From NCBI GenBank assembly GCA_016285355.1, contig JAEEQP010000053.1, forward strand, positions 1 to 26,464: a stretch of 26,464 nucleotides of DNA. The letters are read 5' to 3'. Source of the stretch: Bacteroidales bacterium. Lineage in GTDB: Bacteria; Bacteroidota; Bacteroidia; Bacteroidales; F082. Numbering within the stretch: the first letter of the stretch is position 1; every line of letters begins with the position of its first letter. Below, piece after piece: positions 8,351 through 15,005 of the stretch. A program made the translations under genes and the position numbers. Below the pieces are notes generated by a model. It was given only the letters and a program-made list of their open reading frames with translations. It searched no databases and was not told the DNA's origin.

Positions 8351-8443
8351 TCAAATCACCTCTGAAACTGGGTCGTTCCCCTGGTGGGTACAAGCTGCCA
8401 CCAAGACAAGCATCAGAAAACCTATGGACAAAAAACGTTTCAT
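8351..8443 (-). pseudogene. Collapsed in-frame copy of the TPR/HTH regulator (30-aa lipopeptide ORF)
   Basis: The first 19 residues copy the lipoprotein signal of the 5038-6552 gene (SIGFLMLVLVAACTH) and the last 9 copy its C-terminus (GNDPVSEVI versus GNDPISEVI). Everything between, about 1.4 kb, is missing. The joint falls on a GGGGAA microhomology that occurs at both deletion ends in the intact gene. Bases 8385-8428 are identical over 44 bases to 6494-6537. The deletion kept the frame, so an ATG-to-TGA ORF of 30 codons with a lipobox Cys18 survives, and the -7 box (8449-8456) is retained at the same distance. It is most likely a deletion remnant of a duplicated gene; expression as a short lipopeptide is possible but unproven. 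It was too short for standard ORF calling. Confidence 0.85.
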
Positions 8444-8448
8444 GCCCG

Positions 8449-8456
8449 CAAAGATA
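8449..8456 (-). promoter_or_regulatory. Retained -7 box of the collapsed regulator copy
   Basis: TATCTTTG on the minus strand, 5 bases before the ATG at 8443, is homologous to the box at 6558-6565. Similarity to the intact gene's upstream DNA extends about 20 bases further. Confidence 0.5.
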
Positions 8457-8477
8457 GAAAAAATTCAAATGAAAAAC

Positions 8478-8546
8478 GTAGGGCTGTCGTATCACGGCAG
8501 CCGCTGTTTGGTTTTTACAGCGGCTGCCACGATGCGACAGCCCTAC
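8478..8546 (-). repeat. Long inverted repeat (two 30-bp arms), REP/MITE-like, likely also terminates the MFS gene
   Basis: Arms 8478-8507 and 8517-8546 pair over 27 of 30 positions around a 9-base loop; the arms begin GTAGGGCTGTCG and end CAGCCCTAC. One of the three non-Watson-Crick positions is a G-T wobble on the plus strand and the other two are wobbles on the minus strand, so the minus-strand RNA is paired at least as well. On the minus strand the hairpin starts 25 bases after the MFS stop codon and is followed by GTTTTTC, so it can act as a Rho-independent terminator. The arm length exceeds a normal terminator and suggests a dispersed palindromic element. Confidence 0.75.
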
Positions 8547-8570
8547 AAAAAGAATCGTTAAATCCTTGTA

Positions 8571-10205
8571 TTATTTGATGTTAGGCTCCTCCAAACCAAA
8601 GCCTTTCTTCTTGTCGACGGCCTTGAGATAGACCGAGATAAGCAGAGCGGCGATGCCGAGGGCGGCCAACATGACGAGTGCCCAGGTGTAATTCAACTCG
8701 TGGGCGGCTGTGCCTTCGGGATTGGTGTTTTGCAACACATTGCCGATGAGGGTCGGGAAGAGGCCAAGACCGATGTTCTGAATCCAGAAGATGGCAGCAT
8801 AGGCCGATCCGATAATCTTTTCGTCCACCAACTTCGGGACACTCGGCCACAAGGCGGCGGGCACCAACGAGAACGAGGCACCGAGCACGAGGATAGTGAC
8901 GTAGGCTATTATTGTTCCACCCACAGCGTTACCCTTGAAGGCCGGCAGGATGAAAGCGAAAGTCAGGTGGCAGACAACGAGCAAGATGGAGCCGAGCATG
9001 AGCATCGTGGCAGCCTTGCCCTTGTGGTCCACATAGTTGCCGAGGATAGGCGTGATGGCCACAGCCAACAGCGGGAACACGGCGAAGATGGTCTCAGCGG
9101 TGCCACGCATGTAACCCATGTAGCAATAAACGACCAAGGCGACAACGGCCACAGCCATCAAGCCGAACTTCATGCCCTTATTCTTCGAGAAGTTGCTGGC
9201 GAAGGAGCAGATAGCCACGAGGAGCATGATGATATACTGTACGATGGTGACGGAAATCGGGAAACTCTCCGTGCTGCCGCCCCAGTAGGTGTTGAGGTCG
9301 GCGGGGTTGAGTGTCAGGTTGCATTGCAGCATGTTCACGGCATACTTCTGGAATGGGAAGATGGCCGAATAATAGAGCACGCAGAGCAAGGCCACAAGCC
9401 AGAAGCCGAGGCTGGAGAAAATCTTGCCAAGGTCGCTGAGTTTGAAGGGGTCGTCTTTCTCTTCGGCTTCGCCAGTCTGTGCATCAAGTTTCTTGTCCAT
9501 AAAGAAATAGACGATAAACATGATGAGGGCGATGCAGAGCAACACCACGCCGAACTTGACGGAGTTTTCAACATGGATTTCACCGCCCAACTTGGCGAAG
9601 AAGGGCGAGAAAATCATGCAGGTAGCCACGCCTAAACGGGCCAAAGCCATCTCTGAACCCATGGCCAAGGCGGTCTCGCGGCCCTTGAACCATTTCACGA
9701 TACCACGGCTCACGGTGATACCAGCCATTTCGCAACCGCTACCGAAAATCATAAATCCGATGGCGGCCAACTTGGCTGAACTGGGCATTCCGTCAGCAAA
9801 GGGCAGAATGTCGCCGATGAACGGAATGTTGACATTCCAGTTGAGGTGAGTGTTGAACCAGTTCTCCATGCCTGTACCGATAAAGCTTTCGCTGACGGCG
9901 TAGAACTTGATCAGTCCGCCAACGAGCATCACGGCACCCGAGAGCACGGCGGTGAAACGTACACCCATCTTGTCCAAAATGATACCGGCGAAGATGAGGA
10001 AAAACACATAGACGTTGAGGAATACCTCTGCGCCCTGCATACGGCCGAATGAGGCACTATCCCAACCGCGGGTGTCCTGCATCAGGTCTTTGATGGGGGA
10101 CAAAATGTCCATGAAGATGTAACTGCAAAACATGGCCAAAGCCAAGAGCAACAAGGCAATCCACCTCATGGTGGGATTGTCTCTCAATGTGAGTTTTTCT
10201 GTCAT
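8571..10205 (-). CDS. MFS transporter, substrate unknown
   Basis: A 544-residue polytopic membrane protein with about 12 hydrophobic segments and MFS-type signatures: GWDSASFGRMQGAEVFLN after helix 1 and FAGIILDKMGVRFTAVL, matching the helix 2-3 loop G-x-x-x-D-x-x-G-x-R motif. A charged cytoplasmic loop (DKKLDAQTGEAEEKDD) divides the two six-helix halves near the middle, and a second DHKGKAATMLMLG motif occurs in the C-terminal half. It is longer than the usual 400-450 residues because of inserted loops in both halves. Similar MFS proteins of unknown substrate are common in Bacteroidales. It is monocistronic, with a REP-like repeat between it and the upstream protease gene. The ATG at 10205 is the first in frame. 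A transport function is secure; the substrate is not inferable. Confidence 0.85.
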   Translation of the reverse strand: MTEKLTLRDNPTMRWIALLLLALAMFCSYIFMDILSPIKDLMQDTRGWDSASFGRMQGAEVFLNVYVFFLIFAGIILDKMGVRFTAVLSGAVMLVGGLIKFYAVSESFIGTGMENWFNTHLNWNVNIPFIGDILPFADGMPSSAKLAAIGFMIFGSGCEMAGITVSRGIVKWFKGRETALAMGSEMALARLGVATCMIFSPFFAKLGGEIHVENSVKFGVVLLCIALIMFIVYFFMDKKLDAQTGEAEEKDDPFKLSDLGKIFSSLGFWLVALLCVLYYSAIFPFQKYAVNMLQCNLTLNPADLNTYWGGSTESFPISVTIVQYIIMLLVAICSFASNFSKNKGMKFGLMAVAVVALVVYCYMGYMRGTAETIFAVFPLLAVAITPILGNYVDHKGKAATMLMLGSILLVVCHLTFAFILPAFKGNAVGGTIIAYVTILVLGASFSLVPAALWPSVPKLVDEKIIGSAYAAIFWIQNIGLGLFPTLIGNVLQNTNPEGTAAHELNYTWALVMLAALGIAALLISVYLKAVDKKKGFGLEEPNIK

Positions 10206-10247
10206 AATTATTTGATTTAAAGATTTAAAGATTCAAGATTTAAGATT
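10206..10247 (-). repeat. AATCTT(A/G/T)-type short tandem tract in the MFS leader
   Basis: Directly before the MFS ATG the minus strand repeats AATCTT units (AATCTTAAATCTTGAATCT...). Similar tracts sit immediately before the starts at 21513 and 23676, also next to palindromic repeats. Confidence 0.5.
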
Positions 10248-10262
10248 CTGTTGGGGTCGGCG

Positions 10263-10314
10263 TTTCGACAGGCTCAACGACCTTAGCTTTTGCAGGTCCC
10301 TGAGCCTGTCGAAG
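10263..10314. repeat. REP-like palindrome, GAGCCTGTCGAAG type
   Basis: Arms TTTCGACAGGCTCAACGACC (10263-10282) and GGTCCCTGAGCCTGTCGAAG (10295-10314) pair at 17 of 20 positions with a 12-base loop. A sister copy is at 21568-21631. This core is a widespread intergenic palindrome in Bacteroidota, from general knowledge. It lies between the protease 3' end and the MFS start. Confidence 0.7.
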
Positions 10315-10325
10315 GGCCGTAACCG

Positions 10326-13127
10326 TTATTCGGGGATTTGCACGACTTCCTTCATGTAGCCCTTCAGCACGGTCTTCGCCATGTTGGCTACATCGTCGGA
10401 AGTGATGCCGTTGATGATGTCGTTGTAGTCCTGCATCGGGTTGTAGCCATATTGTTCCTTGGTCACGATGCTGTTCATCCAGTAACGGTTGTTCTCCAAG
10501 TCCTCAGCGTGTTTCTTGACGAGGAACTCCTTCACCTTCTTCAGGTCTTCGGGACGCGGGCCTTCGTTGGCCACATTCTGTAGCTCGGCGATGGCGATGC
10601 CCATCAGCTTTTCATACATCTCCTTGTTGGTCTCAAAACCGATGAGGAACATGAAGGTCTCTTTCGGACGGAAGGTCACGTTGCCATTGACGCCGACGCC
10701 GTATGTGCCGCCTTCGTCCTCGCGAATCTTCTCGGTGTAGACGATGTCCATCACATCGCTCAGGGCCTGCATGGTCAGTTGGTTCTTGCGGGAGAATTCC
10801 ATGTCGCCGTTATAGACCACATAGCAGGTGACTTTCGGATTCTCCATGGCCTTGGTGTAATGGTTGGTGATGTCCTTGTTGGTGAGGAGCGGCACTTTGT
10901 CGGTCCACTTCTCGTTGTTTTTCTTGGTCTTCAGGGCACCAATATATTGCTCAATCATAGGCTCGAAGGCCTCGGGGTCGATGTTACCTACGAAGGTGAA
11001 GACGAAGTTGTTGGCATCTTTGAAGCGGTCAGCATAGAGTTTCATGGCCTTGGCGTAGTCTACCTTGTCGTAATCCTCAGCCTTCATGCGCTTGATTAAC
11101 GGATGGTTGTCGTAGAGGGCTGCCATGAGGTTGTCGCGGAAGGCAGTGTTCGGGTCGGATTCGATGTTGGCAACCATCGACTTGGTGCGGGTGATGTAGG
11201 ACTGGAAGGCTTCCTCATCGCTGCGGGGCGAGGTGAAATATAAATAGGTGAGCTGCAGCATGGTCTCTATGTCGCGGGCGGAGCAGTTGCCGCTCATGCC
11301 TTCGGTGATGCTGCTGATGTAGGGGTTGACTGAGGCTTTCTTGCCGGCCAAGACTTTCGGCAGGTCGATGGCACTGAAGTTGCCCACGCCGCCAAGGGTA
11401 GCCAAACTATTGATTTCCTGCAAGGTGTAGGGGTCGCTCTGGTCCATGGCGGAATAGCCGCCGAAGCTGTAGACCGACATCATCACCTCGTCGTCCTTGA
11501 AAGTGGTGGGCTTGTAGATGACCTTCACGCCGTTCTTCAGGGTGAGGATGGTGGCATCGAAGGTGTCGTCGTGTTTTTTCGAGACGATGGCACCTTTCAC
11601 AGGCATGGTGGCAATCAAAGGCTCGTTGCTGACGGTCTCCTTGTAGGGCTCCACTTCGACCTTGTTGGCCTTCTCGAACATGGCCAGCAGCTCGGCTTTG
11701 GTAGGCAGCACTTCACCTTCCTTCTCGGGAGCGGTCAGGGTGATGACGATGTTGTCTTCACGAATCAGTTCCTTGGCGTATTCGTTGATGGCTTCCACAG
11801 GCAGGGCGGGCAGGATTTGGCCAAGCAGCATATACTCGTTCTCGATGCCCATCAGCGGCTCGTTGGTGAGGAAGTGGCTGAGGATGGGGTAGAAGAGGCG
11901 GCCGGTTTCCTGCTTGTCGCGCTCGTCATATTGGTTCTCGATGCGCTTCATCAGGTCGGCCTTGGCACGCTCAAACTCTGAGGCGGTGAAGCCAAATTGT
12001 TGCATGCGTTTGTTTTCAGCGACTATGGCGGTCAAAGCCTCGTCGATGCCGTCCTTGTCCTTGGCATAAGCCAGACCTGTCCAGGCATCCTTGGTGTCGC
12101 TGACGAAGAAGGTGCCATAATAGCCGTAGCCGAAGATGAAGGGCGGGTTGGCCTTCTGGGTGAGCTCTTCCATGCGGTTGTTGTACATGGTGGAAACGAG
12201 TTCGTCAATGTAGCCTTTCACCCAATATTGTATGTCGCCTCTTTCCTCAAAAGGCACGATGTCGTGCTTGTAATACACTGAGATGTTGTAGTTGGTCTCT
12301 TCGGGGTCGGTGCAGATGCTCACGATGGGCTCGGCATTATCGGCCACTTGGAAGCGGGTGCGCTCGGCAGGGTCGATGGGCGCGGGGATATCCTCGAAGA
12401 TGGTCTTCAGGTGGTTCTCCACTTCGTTGACATCGATGTCGCCGATGATGATGATGCCTTGTAAATCAGGGCGATACCACTTGTGGTAGTAGGCACGCAA
12501 AGCATCATGCTTGAAGCCGCTGACGACTTCCTCAGTGCCGATGGGCAGACGATGACCGTAAGGGCTGTTAGGATAGATTTCGGGCAGCATCTTCTGGTAG
12601 ATACGCATCTGGGCACCTTGGCCTTGACGCATTTCCTCAAGAATGACACCGCGTTCCTTGTCGATTTCCTCACTCTCAAGGGCGATGAAGCTCGACCAGT
12701 CGTGGAGGATGAGGATGCACGAGTCGACGAGGTTCATGTTGGTGGTCGGGACGTTGGTGAGCATGTAGACGGTCTGCTCGATGCTTGTCCAGGCGTTGAC
12801 GTTTTCGCCAAACTTCACGCCGTTGTGCTCCATGTAGTTAAGGAGGGCCTTGCCGGGGAAATTGACGGTGCCGTTGAAGGCCATGTGCTCAAGGAAGTGG
12901 GCCAGACCTTGCTGGTCGTCCTCTTCAAGGATAGAACCGACCTTCTGCGCGATGTAGAAGTTGGCGCGCTGGGCGGGTTTCTCGTTGTGACGGATGTAGT
13001 AGGTCAATCCGTTTTCCAATTTGCCTCTTCTGACGTTCTGGTCGAAGGGCACTGGCATGGTTTGCTGGGCGAGCATGGTCGCGCTCAGGGCAAACATTGC
13101 CAAAAGGGTTAGTGTTAGCTTTTTCAT
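10326..13127 (-). CDS. Exported M16 (pitrilysin-like) zinc metalloprotease, two-domain
   Basis: A 933-residue protein with a Sec signal peptide (MKKLTLTLLAMFALSATMLAQ) and two M16 halves. The zinc site is the inverted motif HFLEH at residues 77-81, with a probable third ligand Glu158 in the DKERGVILEE stretch, as in pitrilysin. The C-terminal half (from about residue 530) lacks HxxEH but keeps the arginine/tyrosine-rich motif near RED-EGGTYGVGV around residue 810-820, which in this family helps substrate binding. It is predicted to act in the periplasm on peptides or unfolded proteins. The gene appears complete and is preceded by a 180-bp spacer holding a large palindrome. The start ATG is followed immediately by a classical signal peptide, which fixes it. 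Neighbours give no pathway. Confidence 0.92.
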   Translation of the reverse strand: MKKLTLTLLAMFALSATMLAQQTMPVPFDQNVRRGKLENGLTYYIRHNEKPAQRANFYIAQKVGSILEEDDQQGLAHFLEHMAFNGTVNFPGKALLNYMEHNGVKFGENVNAWTSIEQTVYMLTNVPTTNMNLVDSCILILHDWSSFIALESEEIDKERGVILEEMRQGQGAQMRIYQKMLPEIYPNSPYGHRLPIGTEEVVSGFKHDALRAYYHKWYRPDLQGIIIIGDIDVNEVENHLKTIFEDIPAPIDPAERTRFQVADNAEPIVSICTDPEETNYNISVYYKHDIVPFEERGDIQYWVKGYIDELVSTMYNNRMEELTQKANPPFIFGYGYYGTFFVSDTKDAWTGLAYAKDKDGIDEALTAIVAENKRMQQFGFTASEFERAKADLMKRIENQYDERDKQETGRLFYPILSHFLTNEPLMGIENEYMLLGQILPALPVEAINEYAKELIREDNIVITLTAPEKEGEVLPTKAELLAMFEKANKVEVEPYKETVSNEPLIATMPVKGAIVSKKHDDTFDATILTLKNGVKVIYKPTTFKDDEVMMSVYSFGGYSAMDQSDPYTLQEINSLATLGGVGNFSAIDLPKVLAGKKASVNPYISSITEGMSGNCSARDIETMLQLTYLYFTSPRSDEEAFQSYITRTKSMVANIESDPNTAFRDNLMAALYDNHPLIKRMKAEDYDKVDYAKAMKLYADRFKDANNFVFTFVGNIDPEAFEPMIEQYIGALKTKKNNEKWTDKVPLLTNKDITNHYTKAMENPKVTCYVVYNGDMEFSRKNQLTMQALSDVMDIVYTEKIREDEGGTYGVGVNGNVTFRPKETFMFLIGFETNKEMYEKLMGIAIAELQNVANEGPRPEDLKKVKEFLVKKHAEDLENNRYWMNSIVTKEQYGYNPMQDYNDIINGITSDDVANMAKTVLKGYMKEVVQIPE

Positions 13128-13173
13128 TTTGATTTGTATTTGTTGTTAAACTGTTTATGTCTGTATTTTTTGT

Positions 13174-13306
13174 CACAAAACATTCAAAACTTACAAAACC
13201 ATTTTTACAGCATGGAAAGTCGCCAACCGGCTCCTTTCCTGCGGCGACACGGTTGTGGAGCCGCATTTGATGTTTCTTGGGTTTTGCATGTTTTGTGGGT
13301 TTTGTG
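13174..13306. repeat. 133-bp nested palindrome between rsmG and the M16 protease gene
   Basis: Outer arms of 27 bases (13174-13200 and 13280-13306) pair at 22 positions and are made of GTTTTG units spaced by three variable bases. Inside, GTCGCC (13219-13224) complements GGCGAC (13243-13248), AACCG (13225-13229) complements CGGTT (13250-13254), and CGGCTCC (13228-13234) complements GGAGCCG (13257-13263). The inner pairings cross one another, so only alternative hairpins or a pseudoknot can form. In transcription direction it follows rsmG and precedes the protease start, so it may be a 3' element, a leader structure or a mobile palindrome. Confidence 0.6.
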
Positions 13307-13307
13307 A

Positions 13308-13934
13308 TTAAAATAAATGTACTACATATTTCTCTATAAAATACTCTTCTTTAAACCATTTGCTAATAATGGCTTTCTTGTATCTCCAATAACGATTCAG
13401 TGCCTTGAACTCTTCCGTGAGATCGCCGCCTTTCAGGTAAAGGATGCCGCCAGCTTCTGCGTCACCTCTGATTCTCAGTTTGTTTCCCACAAGATTAGCA
13501 ATCTCAGGCAAGGTCATCACTGCGCGGCCGGTAATCACATCAAACTTGTCCTTGACTTCTTCGGCACGTTTCTGTTCAGCCACTACGTTTTCCAACCCAA
13601 TGGCCTCCTTCACGGCGTTCACCACCTTGATTTTCTTGCCTGTTCCGTCGATGAGGTAAAACTCGGTTTGAGGAAACATAATAGCCAATGGAATGCCAGG
13701 GAAGCCGCCACCTGTGCCCAAGTCCATGACCTTCATGCCGGGCAGCAGCTCGAAATATTTGGCGATGGCCAACGAATGCAGCACATGGTGCTCGTAGAAG
13801 TGCTCCATGTCCTTGCGGGAGATGACATTGATTTTGCTGTTCCAGTCCAAATATAAGTCTTTCAGTTGGTTATACTGTTCCTTCTGCTTGTCTCTTAGCT
13901 CAGGGAAGTATTTGAAAAGGCTGGTTGTGTCCAT
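13308..13934 (-). CDS. rsmG: 16S rRNA (guanine527-N7)-methyltransferase RsmG (GidB)
   Basis: A 208-residue protein of normal family length. The SAM-binding Rossmann motif VMDLGTGGGFPGIPLA lies at about residues 69-84, and the following NVISRKDMEHFYEHHVLHS segment before it and ITGRAVMTLPEIANLV after it are typical of RsmG. The enzyme methylates N7 of G527 in 16S rRNA in the cytoplasm; loss gives low-level streptomycin resistance in other bacteria. The gene starts with ATG at 13934 just after a -7 box and is divergent from the GH73 gene at 14035, sharing a 100-bp intergenic promoter region. Confidence 0.95.
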   Translation of the reverse strand: MDTTSLFKYFPELRDKQKEQYNQLKDLYLDWNSKINVISRKDMEHFYEHHVLHSLAIAKYFELLPGMKVMDLGTGGGFPGIPLAIMFPQTEFYLIDGTGKKIKVVNAVKEAIGLENVVAEQKRAEEVKDKFDVITGRAVMTLPEIANLVGNKLRIRGDAEAGGILYLKGGDLTEEFKALNRYWRYKKAIISKWFKEEYFIEKYVVHLF

Positions 13935-13954
13935 AGATTTGCAAAAATTGGCTT

Positions 13955-13962
13955 CAAAGATA
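13955..13962 (-). promoter_or_regulatory. -7 box of rsmG
   Basis: TATCTTTG on the minus strand matches TAnnTTTG, 20 bases before the rsmG ATG. No clear -33 box. The divergent GH73 gene has only an imperfect box TAGTTTTA nearby at about 13995. Confidence 0.5.
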
Positions 13963-14034
13963 GTGCTTTTTTCGGAGTTGAAGCGATTTTATTTTAGTTT
14001 TATACGATTTTAGTTGCTTTTTCGTTCTTTGGAT

Positions 14035-14997
14035 ATGAGGAAATTGTATTTGTTTTTGTTTTTAGCGTTGCCGATAACTTTGACGGCCCAACGCATCACA
14101 CCCGAAGAATACATCCAGACCTATAAGGACATCGCTATCCGCGAGATGAAGACCCACAAGATTCCTGCTTCCATCACTTTGGCGCAAGGCCTTTTGGAGT
14201 CGGGAGCAGGCAACAGTTCCTTGGCGCGGAATGCGAAGAACCACTTCGGCATCAAGTGTCACAAGGGCTGGGAAGGCGACACTTATTATATGGACGACGA
14301 TGCGAAGAACGAATGTTTCCGTAAATATGACGATGTGGAGGACTCGTTCCGCGATCATTCCGAGTTTCTCGCCACGAGAAGCCGTTATTCTGCCCTTTTC
14401 GACCTCGACATCACCGACTACGAGGGCTGGGCCAAGGGTTTGAAAGCGGCAGGCTATGCCACTAATCCGAAATATGCCCAATTGCTCATTGACCGTATCA
14501 ACCTCTACGACTTGACCCAATACGACCAAATCGCCCTCGGCCTGTTAGCAGAAAACGAGGTGGAACCCATCGACCCGAAAGCCGACGAATATTTTGAATT
14601 GGCCTATTCACCAGTTGACAAATCGGTGTTTCCCTTAGTCGACATGACTCCTGAAAAGCGTTTCATCTATGAAAACAACAAGGTGCGTTTTGTTTTCGCC
14701 AAAGAAGGTGAGACCCCCGAAAGCATGGCGAAGGCTCTCGGTATCAAGTTCAAGCGTTTCTGCGAATACAACTGCCTGAAGCATCCCGAAGAGATGGTCT
14801 TCCACAGTGGTGATGTGGTGTATCTATCGAAGTTGAGAAACAGCAACTGGAAGGCGAAGAAATACACTGTCCAGGAAGGCGAAACCCTTCGTGATGTGGC
14901 CTTACGCTTCGCTGTGAAGCCTGAAAAGATCTTGAAAAAGAATGGCTTGAAGGAAGGTGACCGCATCAGCAAAGGGCAGGTGCTTTGGCTGAGGTAA
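14035..14997 (+). CDS. Exported GH73-type glucosaminidase with two LysM domains
   Basis: Using the ATG at 14035 the protein is 320 residues and opens with a clean signal peptide (MRKLYLFLFLALPITLTAQ); an in-frame TTG at 14014 would extend it but spoil the signal. Residues about 23-165 form a glucosaminidase (GH73, FlgJ/LytG-like) domain with the likely catalytic Glu in QGLLESGAGNSSLA and the motif HFGIKCHKGWEGDTYY. Two LysM repeats follow, at about 210-262 (FAKEGETPESMAKALG) and 273-320 (YTVQEGETLRDVALRFAV), for peptidoglycan binding. It is predicted to hydrolyse glycan-strand bonds in the periplasm during wall remodelling. It is the only plus-strand gene in the left 23 kb and converges on uvrA with 8 bp between stop codons. 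Confidence 0.92.
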   Translation: MRKLYLFLFLALPITLTAQRITPEEYIQTYKDIAIREMKTHKIPASITLAQGLLESGAGNSSLARNAKNHFGIKCHKGWEGDTYYMDDDAKNECFRKYDDVEDSFRDHSEFLATRSRYSALFDLDITDYEGWAKGLKAAGYATNPKYAQLLIDRINLYDLTQYDQIALGLLAENEVEPIDPKADEYFELAYSPVDKSVFPLVDMTPEKRFIYENNKVRFVFAKEGETPESMAKALGIKFKRFCEYNCLKHPEEMVFHSGDVVYLSKLRNSNWKAKKYTVQEGETLRDVALRFAVKPEKILKKNGLKEGDRISKGQVLWLR

Positions 14998-15005
14998 GAG
15001 AATCT

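Noticed and set aside
8700..9635. 311-codon plus-strand ORF
   Set aside because: It lies antisense over the MFS gene, is rich in H/E/G/D typical of antisense frames and has no family motif.
12483..13112. 209-codon plus-strand ORF
   Set aside because: Antisense shadow of the M16 protease N-terminal half, whose HFLEH motif and signal peptide prove the minus strand.
13128..13307. An N-terminal extension of the M16 protease or ORF 12925-13266 crossing the spacer
   Set aside because: It is in a different frame from the protease and crosses its signal-peptide coding region; the spacer is palindromic.
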